A stretch of 64,000 nt of DNA from an uncultured Spirochaetales bacterium (GTDB lineage: Bacteria; Spirochaetota; Spirochaetia; Sphaerochaetales; Sphaerochaetaceae): contig CASFDW010000004.1 of the NCBI GenBank assembly GCA_949293595.1, positions 55,209-119,208 of the forward strand, given 5' to 3'. Position numbers and translations under genes: made by a program. Below, piece by piece: positions 23,813 to 32,006 of this stretch (its first letter is position 1; the number at the start of each line of letters is the position of its first letter). A model generated the notes under the pieces. The model was not told where the DNA came from. It made no database searches and saw only the letters and a list, made by a program, of their open reading frames with translations.

Positions 23813-24268
23813 ATGACCAGGGAGGACATGCTTTTGACGGATGTGCTTGTACGGCAGAAAAATGATTTTGCCGGAAAAAGGCATATGGTTCTGTTCTATA
23901 CGTTCTCGGCGCTGCTTGGCCGGATGGAGGGTTTTTGCAAATCGGATCTGGATATCGTCTCCGCCTCGGCCATACTGGAGAACGTCGATTCAAGCGAACC
24001 GCCAGGAGTGCGGAGGGCGACGTTCGAGACCCTTCTGACCAAGGCGGGGTATCCGGAGACGTTTTTCGATGTGATAATCTCCCTTGCCATTGGCGATGAC
24101 AGCCGGGGCTCTGACATGAGGAAGCGGATTCTGGACGAATCAAGGACGATAACAGGATGCCTCGAGTCGGATGATCCGGGAAGGAATGCAGTGGAGGCCA
24201 TGAATGGCCTGAGGAGCAACAACGGCTTCAGATTCCTTTTCAACCTGTGCATACAGCCGGGGTTTTGA
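23813..24268 (+). CDS. Uncharacterised 151-residue protein
   Basis: I do not recognise a family. The product is hydrophilic, mostly helical by appearance, with no signal peptide, membrane segment or cysteine cluster. It starts MTREDMLLTDVLVRQKNDFAG and ends NLCIQPGF. The ATG at 23813 follows GGGGAGG by about five bases; a GTG at 23810 is less likely. An 8-bp hairpin ends two bases before that ribosome site. The -35 box of the downstream gene overlaps its stop codon. Confidence 0.65.
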   Translation: MTREDMLLTDVLVRQKNDFAGKRHMVLFYTFSALLGRMEGFCKSDLDIVSASAILENVDSSEPPGVRRATFETLLTKAGYPETFFDVIISLAIGDDSRGSDMRKRILDESRTITGCLESDDPGRNAVEAMNGLRSNNGFRFLFNLCIQPGF

Positions 24269-24293
24269 CAACACTTTCCGTTTTTTATATATT
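24265..24293 (+). promoter_or_regulatory. Promoter of the CNNM/CorC gene
   Basis: A consensus TTGACA (24265-24270), exactly 17 bp, then TATATT (24288-24293). The message would start near 24300, about 42 bp before the ATG. Confidence 0.75.
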
Positions 24294-24341
24294 ATGTCTG
24301 TTTATGGATGATCCTTTAAGTAGATGCGGGAGGTGGTTTTA

Positions 24342-25595
24342 ATGACCCATCTCCCAGCCGTAATTGTTTTGGTGGTGCTTTCGGCTGTATTCAGCGGCAC
24401 CGAGACGTCGTTCACCTCGCTTTCAATCATACAGAAGAACGAACTTAAAAAGAAGAAGGGCAGAAGGGCGGAGGTGGCATACAGGCTTGCCAATTCACCC
24501 GACACCCTCCTTACGACCATTTTGATCGGAAACAACATTGTCAACATTTCCGCGTCAAGCCTTACGACCAGCATGGTCATTTCCGCATTCGGGAACCATG
24601 CCGTCGGACTTGCCACGGGAATACTGACTCTTGTCATCCTCATATTCGGGGAAATAACGCCAAAGCAGATCGCGATCAACCACAACATGGGAATCGCGCT
24701 TGCGATGGCCATACCGGTGAGGATACTGACAATAGTCTTCTTCCCTGTCGTGTTCGTTTTCCGGATGATATCCAACTTCGTCACGAATATTTTCTGCCGC
24801 AACAAGAGCGAGGGCATGAGCGTCGAGGGGATAATGAGCGTCATCGACGCAGCCGAGGACGAGGGGGTGGTCGAGAAGAATGAGTCCGACATGGTGGAGC
24901 GCGTGTTCGATTTTTCCAATACGCACATCCTTTCGATCATGACACCTAAGGTCGACGTGTTCATGCTCGAGGGGGACAGGACGATAGATGAGAGCTACGA
25001 GGAGATCGTGCTCTCGGGCTTTTCCAGGATTCCGCTCTACGGTGAGAGCAAGGACGAGATCACGGGTGTCCTGATCCTGCGTGACATGCTAAAGGCCATT
25101 GCAAGGGGGGAAGGCGGAAGAAAGCTTTCCGAAATCGCTTCCGAACCCAAATTCGTGCCTGAGATCCTCCACGTGGACGATCTTTTCTCGCTGTTCAAGA
25201 AGAACAAGATCCAGATGGCGATGGTCCTGGACGAATATGGTGAGCTTTCGGGCGTCGTGACGATGGAGGATGTCGTAGAGGAGCTTTTCGGCGACATATA
25301 CGACGAACATGAGATGGTGGAGCCCGATGCAATAACAAGGAAGGATGGCGAGGATGGGACATATCTCGTCCAGGCCGACGTATCGTTCAAGGACTTCGAG
25401 GACTACTTCGAGCTTGATGTCGACAAGCAGGGACTTCTCACAAGTGTTGCCGCATACGTGACGCAATTCATAGAAAGCATACTCAGCCCGGGCGATACCG
25501 TTGAGACCCCGATCGGTGTTTTCAAGGTAACGTCCATGGACGGTCTGCGCGTGATACAGTTCGAATTCCATCCGGCCATGTCGCCTGCAGATTGA
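24342..25595 (+). CDS. CNNM/CorC-family membrane protein (hemolysin-family, DUF21-CBS-CorC)
   Basis: A 417-residue protein. Residues 1 to about 180 are a DUF21 membrane domain starting AVIVLVVLSAVFSGTETSFTS with the conserved IGNNIVNI and FGEITPKQIA segments; then come two CBS domains (RVFDFSNTHILSIMTPKVDV and MAMVLDEYGELSGVVTMEDV), which bind nucleotides, and a C-terminal CorC_HlyC domain. Related proteins export Mg2+ or Na+/Mg2+. The start at 24342 has GGGAGG at a good distance, whereas an ATG at 24324 lies upstream of that site. It has its own promoter and terminator. Confidence 0.9.
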   Translation: MTHLPAVIVLVVLSAVFSGTETSFTSLSIIQKNELKKKKGRRAEVAYRLANSPDTLLTTILIGNNIVNISASSLTTSMVISAFGNHAVGLATGILTLVILIFGEITPKQIAINHNMGIALAMAIPVRILTIVFFPVVFVFRMISNFVTNIFCRNKSEGMSVEGIMSVIDAAEDEGVVEKNESDMVERVFDFSNTHILSIMTPKVDVFMLEGDRTIDESYEEIVLSGFSRIPLYGESKDEITGVLILRDMLKAIARGEGGRKLSEIASEPKFVPEILHVDDLFSLFKKNKIQMAMVLDEYGELSGVVTMEDVVEELFGDIYDEHEMVEPDAITRKDGEDGTYLVQADVSFKDFEDYFELDVDKQGLLTSVAAYVTQFIESILSPGDTVETPIGVFKVTSMDGLRVIQFEFHPAMSPAD

Positions 25596-25598
25596 TGC

Positions 25599-25621
25599 AA
25601 ATGCATTATTCTGCATTTTGG
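25599..25621 (+). terminator. Terminator after the CNNM/CorC gene
   Basis: AAATGCA (25599-25605) and TGCATTT (25612-25618) form a 7-bp stem with a 6-nt loop, starting four bases after the stop codon and followed by T. A GC-rich imperfect hairpin near 25621-25646 may serve the convergent gene. Confidence 0.65.
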
Positions 25622-25665
25622 GACAGGAGCCGGTTCCGGCCCGTCCTTCCAGATATTCTGTTGTT

Positions 25666-26316
25666 TTACTTTTCCACAAGATCGGAAAACGGGGTTTTCA
25701 TCAGGCCGGAATCAAGCGCCTGGTACAGAAACCTTGATGCAAGGGAGGAGTAGGGGCTCCATTTCGCACACCGCTTCACCACGGCATCCTTCTTCGTGTT
25801 CCTTGTGCCATACAGCCATCTGTAGGCCTGGAGGAATGCTCCGTCCTCGTAAGGTAGTATGTCCTGTCTCTGCAGTACGAAAAGAAGGTACATCTTTGCA
25901 GTCCAGTTCCCAATCCCTTTCACGGATGTGAGCTTTTCAATCGCCGACCCATCATCCATTCCGCCTAGCGCAGCAAGATCGAGTTCTCCGCTGATGACGG
26001 CGTTTGTGAACGACATGATGTATCCGGCCTTCGCCTTCGAGATCCCGACAGAGGCGATATCGTCCGCGCTCAGTCGCGAGATCCTGTCTGCGGATATCCT
26101 CCCTCCGGCAAGGGCCTTCAGCTTTTCCGACAGCTTGTCTGCCGAGGCGCTGGAAAGCATCTGGGAGACGATCTGCGTGACGACGAACCCGTATCCGTCG
26201 GTATACATGGGACAGTACACGCTTTTGGCGATTGAAATGAGCTGGGCGAGTCTCTTGTCCTTCTTCTTGAGGATCTTTACCCTCTCGTCTTCCTCTGTGA
26301 TTATGAATGGTTCCAT
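25666..26316 (-). CDS. AlkA-like DNA-3-methyladenine glycosylase (HhH-GPD)
   Basis: A 216-residue base-excision repair glycosylase. The helix-hairpin-helix with Gly-rich turn is LTSVKGIGNWTAKMYLLFVL, followed by the catalytic aspartate in DILPYEDGAFLQAY, as in AlkA-type alkyladenine glycosylases. It has no Fe-S cluster cysteines, unlike EndoIII. It would remove alkylated purines from DNA. It lies 16 bp downstream of feoB with its own GAGGAAAG ribosome site, probably as the second gene of that transcript. Confidence 0.85.
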   Translation of the reverse strand: MEPFIITEEDERVKILKKKDKRLAQLISIAKSVYCPMYTDGYGFVVTQIVSQMLSSASADKLSEKLKALAGGRISADRISRLSADDIASVGISKAKAGYIMSFTNAVISGELDLAALGGMDDGSAIEKLTSVKGIGNWTAKMYLLFVLQRQDILPYEDGAFLQAYRWLYGTRNTKKDAVVKRCAKWSPYSSLASRFLYQALDSGLMKTPFSDLVEK

Positions 26317-26332
26317 TCTTTCCTCATTGATC

Positions 26333-28678
26333 TCATATCATCAGGCCTATGGCGTGTACGATGAATGCCACAAGCCAGGCAATCAGGCATTGCATCACCA
26401 CGACGGCAATGCTCCATCTCCTTCCAAGCTCCCTGCGCACCGTCGCTATCGCCGCGACGCACGGGGTATAGAGCAGGGTGAACACAAGGAATACGAATGC
26501 GGAGAACCGTGTGAACATCCCTTCAAGCGATGCGATGTCACCGCCGAGGAGCACCACAAGCGTGCTCACGACGCTTTCCTTTGCCGTGAAACCGGTGATC
26601 AGGGCCGTTGAAATCCTCCAGTCGCTGAACCCGAGCGGTGCGAATAACGGGGCGATCAGGGATCCAAGCGATGCCAGCAGGCTGTCCGATGAGTCGGTGA
26701 CGATGTTGAGCCTTGTGTCGAAACTCTGAAGGAACCAGACGATGATCGTGGCGAAGAATATGAGCGTGAACGCCCTTGTTATGAAATCCTTGGTTTTCTC
26801 CCATATCAGCTGGGAAACATTTTTCGCCCTGGGCATCCTATAGTTCGGAAGCTCGAGTACGAACGGAACAGGATTGCCCTTGAATCCGGTCGATTTGAGA
26901 ACGAGCGCCGCGATTATCCCTACGACGATGCCTATCAGGTAAAGTCCTATCATCACCAGGCTCTGGTACGAGCTGAAGAACGCCGCCGTGAAGAGTGCGT
27001 ATATTGGCAGCTTTGCTGAGCATGACATGAAAGGTGTCAGCAAAATTGTCATCTTCCTGTCCCTTTCCGAAGAGAGCGTCCGTGTTGCCATTATCGCCGG
27101 AACGGTGCAGCCGAAACCGATCAGCATGGGCACGAAGCTCCGTCCCGAAAGCCCGATCTTCCTCAGCATCTTGTCCATCACGAAGGAAACACGTGCCATG
27201 TAGCCGCTGTCCTCGAGTATGGACAAAAAGAAGAACAGAACGACGATTATCGGCAGGAAGCTCAGCACGCTTCCGACCCCTGCGAAAATCCCGTCGATGA
27301 CAAGGGAATGGACCACAGGATTGAGACCGAATGCGGTCAGACCCGAGTCTGCGAAGGCGGTGAGCCTGTCTATCCCCATCGCAAGAAGGTCGGACAACCC
27401 TGTCCCGACCGGACCGAATGTGAGGTAGAATATCAGGGCCATGATGAGAAGGAACGCAGGAATGGCCGTGAACCTTCCCGTGAGTATCCTGTCAGCCTTC
27501 AGGCTCCTTATCCTCTGTCTGCTTTCCGAAGGTTTGACAACGCTTTCTTCGCATACCTCCTCTATGAAAGAGAATCTGGAATCGGCCAGGGACGCCTCCC
27601 TGTCGCTTCCCGATTCGCTTTCAAGCTGGAGGAGTATGTGCTCGAGGGTCTCCTTCTCGTTTTCATCCAGATCCAGCTGTTCAAGTATAGGCCCGTCGTT
27701 CTCCACGAGCTTTGAGGCTGCAAAACGGACCGGAAGCCCGTTTCTTCTGGCATGGTCCTCGATCAGGTGCATTATCGCATGCAGGCTGCGGTGCATTGCG
27801 GTATCCTTGTCGCTTCCCTCCGATGGACAGAAATCGACCCTTCCTGGACTTTCCTTGAATCTGGCCACATGCATCGCGTGTTCCACAAGCTCCGCGATGC
27901 CTTCGTTCTTCGCAGCCGATATCGGTACGACGGGAACCCCCAGCGCCTCCTCGAGCCTGTTGATGTCTATCGTTCCTCCGTTCTCCCTGACCTCGTCCAT
28001 CATGTTGAGGGCGATGACTATCGGGATGTCGAGCTCGATGAGCTGCATCGTAAGGTACAGGTTCCTTTCTATGTTTGTCGCATCGACGATGTTTATTATT
28101 CCGTCGGGTCTGTCCTTTATGAGGAAGTCCCTTGTGACTATCTCCTCGTTGGAAAAAGGGGAGAGCGAATATATGCCTGGAAGATCCACGACGGTTGCGT
28201 TCTGGCCCCGGATCCTTCCGTCCTTCCTGTCAACCGTGACCCCAGGGAAGTTTCCGACATGCTGGTTTGATCCCGTGAGCTGGTTGAAGAGCGTGGTCTT
28301 CCCGCTGTTCTGGTTTCCCGCCAGGGCGAAGGTGACGCTCACGCTCTCGGGAATCAGTGGTTTGTCCCCAGGCTTGTGCTGCATGCTCTCACCGATATGC
28401 GGGTGTGCGATGCTTCTTTTCCTTTCTTTTCCGGTCTCCCTGCCTTCGGGTGTGTCTGCCCTGGTTATGCCTATATGCGCCGCATCCTCCTTTCTGAGCG
28501 TGAGTTCATATCCCCTCACGCATAATTCGATCGGATCTCCCATCGGCGCGATCTTGACCAGTGTCACCACGGTCTCCGGCGTAAGCCCCATGTCGAGCAG
28601 GTGCCTGCGGACCGCACGGGGACCGCCGACGTCAACGATTCTTGCGGACCTGTTTATCTCAAGCTTGTCTAGCGTCAT
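26333..28678 (-). CDS. feoB: FeoA-FeoB fusion, ferrous iron transporter
   Basis: A 781-residue protein in which a FeoA SH3-like domain (residues 1 to about 75, containing GGPRAVRRHLLDMGLTPET) is fused to FeoB. FeoB parts: G1 GNQNSGKTTLFN (from 121), G2 Thr148 in FPGVTVDRK, G3 DLPG (165-168), G4 NMMD, a helical linker, then about eight membrane helices with Gate motifs and VPAIMATRTL. It takes up Fe(II) driven by nucleotide hydrolysis. FeoA is usually a separate gene, so the fusion removes the need for one. A likely promoter is at 28699-28726. Iron uptake fits the many Fe-S and siroheme enzymes in the window. Confidence 0.95.
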   Translation of the reverse strand: MTLDKLEINRSARIVDVGGPRAVRRHLLDMGLTPETVVTLVKIAPMGDPIELCVRGYELTLRKEDAAHIGITRADTPEGRETGKERKRSIAHPHIGESMQHKPGDKPLIPESVSVTFALAGNQNSGKTTLFNQLTGSNQHVGNFPGVTVDRKDGRIRGQNATVVDLPGIYSLSPFSNEEIVTRDFLIKDRPDGIINIVDATNIERNLYLTMQLIELDIPIVIALNMMDEVRENGGTIDINRLEEALGVPVVPISAAKNEGIAELVEHAMHVARFKESPGRVDFCPSEGSDKDTAMHRSLHAIMHLIEDHARRNGLPVRFAASKLVENDGPILEQLDLDENEKETLEHILLQLESESGSDREASLADSRFSFIEEVCEESVVKPSESRQRIRSLKADRILTGRFTAIPAFLLIMALIFYLTFGPVGTGLSDLLAMGIDRLTAFADSGLTAFGLNPVVHSLVIDGIFAGVGSVLSFLPIIVVLFFFLSILEDSGYMARVSFVMDKMLRKIGLSGRSFVPMLIGFGCTVPAIMATRTLSSERDRKMTILLTPFMSCSAKLPIYALFTAAFFSSYQSLVMIGLYLIGIVVGIIAALVLKSTGFKGNPVPFVLELPNYRMPRAKNVSQLIWEKTKDFITRAFTLIFFATIIVWFLQSFDTRLNIVTDSSDSLLASLGSLIAPLFAPLGFSDWRISTALITGFTAKESVVSTLVVLLGGDIASLEGMFTRFSAFVFLVFTLLYTPCVAAIATVRRELGRRWSIAVVVMQCLIAWLVAFIVHAIGLMI

Positions 28679-28698
28679 ACATCTCTCTCAGAAGGGAT

Positions 28699-28726
28699 GA
28701 TATAGCCGAGCATTGTGTTTATTCAA
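28699..28726 (-). promoter_or_regulatory. Possible feoB promoter
   Basis: On the minus strand TTGAAT (28726-28721), 16 bp, TATATC (28704-28699), each four of six consensus bases. It lies between tRNA-Arg and feoB, which are otherwise close enough to be cotranscribed. I saw no clear Fur box. Confidence 0.4.
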
Positions 28727-28749
28727 GATATGGAGGGGAATAAATAAGA

Positions 28750-28821
28750 TACTCCCGGGCGGAATCGAACCGCCACTGTTCCCTCCGGAGGGGAATGTAA
28801 TATCCATTTTACTACGGGAGC
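28750..28821 (-). tRNA. tRNA-Arg(CCG)
   Basis: The complement folds with acceptor gctcccg/cgggagt (one G-T pair), anticodon stem ttccc/gggaa, loop ctccgga with anticodon CCG, and T-arm ggcggttcgattccgcc. It is 72 nt without CCA. A minus-strand promoter is just upstream. Confidence 0.92.
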
Positions 28822-28831
28822 ACTAGAAAGA

Positions 28832-28860
28832 TGTTTACAGTTTTCTCAAAGGATTGTCAA
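28832..28860 (-). promoter_or_regulatory. Promoter of tRNA-Arg(CCG)
   Basis: A consensus TTGACA (28860-28855) on the minus strand, 17 bp, then TAAACA (28837-28832). The -10 box is weak (three of six). Confidence 0.5.
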
Positions 28861-28904
28861 TGATCTTGTTTTTTTTGGAAATAGGGTGCTTTGTTTTTGG
28901 ATTA

Positions 28905-29003
28905 TCTGTCCAAAAAATTGGATAAAAATTTTATTGATATAACTGCAATTTATGTTAAACTGAACATATACTGTTAAAACATCTAGACAAAATTTTGGAT
29001 AAA
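28905..29003 (+). promoter_or_regulatory. Two LacI-type operator copies around the promoter of the aminosugar/glycolysis operon
   Basis: Two 22-bp sites, 28905-28926 and 28982-29003, share 17 of 22 bases with the pattern TCTnnnCAAAA, two variable bases, then TTGGATAAA. They start 77 bp apart. A -10 box TATACT lies at 28967-28972 between them, so the second site falls just after the predicted transcription start and the first lies well upstream. This is the layout of repression by a looping LacI-family protein, here autoregulation. Confidence 0.7.
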
Positions 29004-29004
29004 G

Positions 29005-30024
29005 ATGAACGATGTCAGACTGAAAGATATAGCAAAAGAGGCCGGTTTTTCGGTTTCTACCGTTTCCAGGATACTCTCCGGGGACAGGTCCAGAAAGATG
29101 AGGAGCCAGACAATAGACCGAGTGCTTGAAACCGCAAGGCGCATGGGCTATTACGAGGAGAAGAGGACTCGTCTGTACAAGGCGGATGCCGCGCTTGACA
29201 TCGGGTGTCTTTTTGTATCCGACCACGAAAGCATACTGTCACCGTTCTTTTCGCAGATTTATGACGGCATCAAGGAGGAGGTGGCACATCTGTCCCAGTT
29301 CAGGAACGTATCGTTGGAGCTGCTCCTTTCCGAGGACGATGATTTCTCCTCCCGGCTGGAAAGCGGGTCTCTCGATGCGGCCATAATCCTGGGACGGGCC
29401 AGATCCTCGACCCTCGGCCTGATCAGGAACAATCTTGACAACCTGATCTATGCGGGACTGAATCCGATAGGAGGGATGGACGAGGTGCTTTGCGATGCCA
29501 GGGACGGCATGGCCGAGGCCGTACGGTATCTTCACGGCCTCGGGCACGAGCGGATCGCATTCGTCGGACCGACGGCAAAGCAGTCCGACGTGTATAACGA
29601 ATTCAGGTATCTGGGCTATCAGGAAGGGATGGCCATATGCGGTCTTGGAATGGACGATACCCTTGTCGAGGACGTATATCTGACCATCCAGGACGGATAC
29701 GAAGGCGCCAGGGCCCTCTTCTCAAGGACGAGGCCCACCGCGGTGCTTGCAGCGAACGACAATGCCGCACTGGGCGTGCTCAGCTATCTGAAGGATGCGG
29801 ATGTCAGGGTCCCGGACGAGGTTTCGGTCGTCGGGTTCGACAATATTGAGGTTTCGTCCTTTTTCAAGCCTTCCCTCAGCACATACGACGTGCCGAAGAA
29901 GGAGCTGGGGAGATTTGCAGTGAAGTTCCTGATAGACAGGATCGACAATCCCAGGGACTGCGACATCAGGATAAACGTCCCATACAGGTTCATTGAGAGG
30001 GACTCTTCGGGGAGGAATATTTGA
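29005..30024 (+). CDS. LacI-family transcriptional regulator
   Basis: A 339-residue repressor. The helix-turn-helix and hinge are RLKDIAKEAGFSVSTVSRIL (residues about 5-24), followed by a periplasmic-binding-protein-like ligand domain with AVLAANDNAALGVL and the C-terminal VPDEVSVVGFDN. It heads the operon that runs to 36589, and a pair of near-identical 22-bp sites flanks its promoter, so it probably represses itself and the whole operon until a sugar or sugar phosphate binds. The end overlaps the next gene (TTGA). Confidence 0.92.
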   Translation: MNDVRLKDIAKEAGFSVSTVSRILSGDRSRKMRSQTIDRVLETARRMGYYEEKRTRLYKADAALDIGCLFVSDHESILSPFFSQIYDGIKEEVAHLSQFRNVSLELLLSEDDDFSSRLESGSLDAAIILGRARSSTLGLIRNNLDNLIYAGLNPIGGMDEVLCDARDGMAEAVRYLHGLGHERIAFVGPTAKQSDVYNEFRYLGYQEGMAICGLGMDDTLVEDVYLTIQDGYEGARALFSRTRPTAVLAANDNAALGVLSYLKDADVRVPDEVSVVGFDNIEVSSFFKPSLSTYDVPKKELGRFAVKFLIDRIDNPRDCDIRINVPYRFIERDSSGRNI

Positions 30025-31175
30025 AGAACGTTTTATTCATGCATGGAGGCGGTCCCACCGCCGTGTTGAACGCCAGTCTGGCCGGATCACTGAAAACGCT
30101 CAGGGAGAGCGGCTTCAAGGGCCAGGCACTATTTGCCAGGTTCGGTACCGGCGGACTGTTGCGGAAGGATGTCGGGGTGATTCCCGATCTCGATGACGGG
30201 AAACTGCGTGTCCTTTCAAGAACGCCCGGCTCGGCAATCGGAAGCGGGCGCGACCATCTGGAGGCGGAGGATTACCTTGCATTGGCAGACAACCTTTGCG
30301 ACCTCGATGTCGGGTATGTGGTGATCGGTGGTGGCAACGGCACCATGGATACCGCAAAAAAACTTTCACAGGCATGCCTTGGCAAGGGCATACGTGTGGT
30401 CGGTGTTCCCAAAACCATGGACAACGATCTTTCCGTGACCGACCACAGCCCGGGATTCCTGTCTGCGGCAAAGTATATTTCTTCGTCGGTTTCCGAGGTG
30501 ATCATGGATGTGCGCGGACTTCCCATACACATGGTCGTGGTCGAGGCGTTCGGCCGTAATGCCGGCTGGATAACCGCATCCGCCGCTTTGTCAGGTGTTT
30601 ACGGATACGGCGCACCTGACATGCTCCTCCTGCCGGAGGTGCCTTTCAACGAGGATGCTTTCCTGACAAGGGTCGGCGAGCTCCAGAAGGAAAAGGGCTG
30701 CGGGGTCATAGTCGCAAGCGAAGGGCTGAAGTATGCGGACGGAACCCCGATAGTCGAACCCGTTTTCAAGGTCGGCAGGAGCGTGTATTTCGGTGATGTG
30801 TCATCACATCTGTCGCTTCTGATAACCCGGAAGCTGGGGATCAAGAGCAGGAGCGAGAAGCCGGGAATACTAGGACGTTCGTCGATCGCTTGGCAGAGCG
30901 GTACGGACCGCAGCGAGGCGTTCGAATGCGGGCGGGTGTCGATGCTGGCGGCTCTGGATGGCAAGACCGGGGTGATGAGCATCATAAGGCGCGTCTCCGA
31001 CCGGCCGTACAGGTCGGAAATAGTTGTCAGCGACATTGTCGACGAGATTCTGTGCGAACGCTGCATGCCGGAGGGCATGATCGACAGGGACAGGTTCAAT
31101 GTGACCGATGAGTTCTTCTCTTATGCCGCACCAATGATGGAGAAGGATGATATCGGATATCTATCTTTTGTTTGA
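30021..31175 (+). CDS. 6-phosphofructokinase of the PPi-dependent-like clade
   Basis: A 384-residue phosphofructokinase. It starts with HGGGPTAVLNASLAG, as in the PPi-dependent clade, carries GGGNGTMDTA for phosphoryl-donor binding and GVPKTMDNDL with the catalytic Asp. In PPi enzymes the first motif has Asp (GGND/GGDD) and the second Lys; here Asp is replaced by Gly while Lys is kept. This mixture also occurs in ATP-dependent members of the PPi-like clade, so the donor is uncertain. A TTG start at 30021 with GGGGAGG upstream overlaps the lacI stop codon. Substrate may be fructose-6-phosphate or an isomer such as tagatose-6-phosphate, given the neighbours. Confidence 0.85.
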   Translation: MKNVLFMHGGGPTAVLNASLAGSLKTLRESGFKGQALFARFGTGGLLRKDVGVIPDLDDGKLRVLSRTPGSAIGSGRDHLEAEDYLALADNLCDLDVGYVVIGGGNGTMDTAKKLSQACLGKGIRVVGVPKTMDNDLSVTDHSPGFLSAAKYISSSVSEVIMDVRGLPIHMVVVEAFGRNAGWITASAALSGVYGYGAPDMLLLPEVPFNEDAFLTRVGELQKEKGCGVIVASEGLKYADGTPIVEPVFKVGRSVYFGDVSSHLSLLITRKLGIKSRSEKPGILGRSSIAWQSGTDRSEAFECGRVSMLAALDGKTGVMSIIRRVSDRPYRSEIVVSDIVDEILCERCMPEGMIDRDRFNVTDEFFSYAAPMMEKDDIGYLSFV

Positions 31176-31190
31176 TTCAAGGAGGACGAG

Positions 31191-32006
31191 ATGGACAAAA
31201 AGTATTTCAGGAAGGAAGGTGGCGAGCTTTTGGAAGGCAGGATTCCTGTCAAGCTCCTGGGTGACAGCGGCGAGGTCTTTTACGAGATGGCGCTCGAAAT
31301 GGTCAATGCGATAGAGGAGAACAACGGGAAGGGAGAGAAGACGGTATTCATCCTTCCTGTAGGACCGGTGGGCCAGTATCCGATATTCGTGCGTCTTGTG
31401 AATGAAAAAAGAATCAGTCTCCGCGACTGCTGGTTCATAAACATGGACGAGTATCTGACCGATGAAAAGAAATACATAGACAAGGACGACCCGCTTTCTT
31501 TCCGTGGCTTCATGGAAAGGAATGTGTACTCGAGGATAGATGCGGATCTTGTCAACCCGCCATCGCAGAGGATATTCCCAGACCCGGATGATACGGAGAA
31601 CATTCCGCGTGTCGTTGAGAAGCTTGGAAAGATAGACATCGCGTTCGGAGGCATCGGCATAAACGGGCACCTCGCGTTCAATGAGGCGGAGGATGTTCCG
31701 GCCGAGGAATTCGCTTCCCGCAGGACGAGGGTCCTCAGGATAAGCAGGGAGACGCGGGCCGTCAATTCAATAGGTGATCTGAACGGCGCGATCGATGCCA
31801 TGCCCGTATATGCCGTGACAATCGGCATGGACATGATCCTCAAGGCCACCAAGGTCCGCCTCGGCATTTTCCGTCCGTGGCACCGTGCTGTCCTGAGGCA
31901 GGCGATATTCTCCGAGATGGGCGGCCATTTCCCGGTTACCCTTCTTCAGAAGCATCCGGATGCGTTGATTTATGTGAACAACGTCGCGGCAGGGAGGCCT
32001 TTCTGA
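31191..32006 (+). CDS. nagB: Glucosamine-6-phosphate deaminase-like isomerase
   Basis: A 271-residue NagB-family protein. The family signature is GGIGINGHLAFNE near residue 155, with the conserved NMDEYL (residues about 83-88) that carries the catalytic Asp. NagB converts glucosamine-6-phosphate to fructose-6-phosphate and ammonia. The sequence is fairly divergent, so a different aminosugar phosphate is possible. AGGAGG precedes the ATG. Its stop codon overlaps the start of the nagA-like gene (TGATG), placing deacetylation and deamination next to each other. Confidence 0.85.
   Translation: MDKKYFRKEGGELLEGRIPVKLLGDSGEVFYEMALEMVNAIEENNGKGEKTVFILPVGPVGQYPIFVRLVNEKRISLRDCWFINMDEYLTDEKKYIDKDDPLSFRGFMERNVYSRIDADLVNPPSQRIFPDPDDTENIPRVVEKLGKIDIAFGGIGINGHLAFNEAEDVPAEEFASRRTRVLRISRETRAVNSIGDLNGAIDAMPVYAVTIGMDMILKATKVRLGIFRPWHRAVLRQAIFSEMGGHFPVTLLQKHPDALIYVNNVAAGRPF

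Noticed and set aside
27441-28700. Plus-strand open frame of 419 codons
   Set aside because: Antisense to feoB and serine-rich, typical of a shadow frame.
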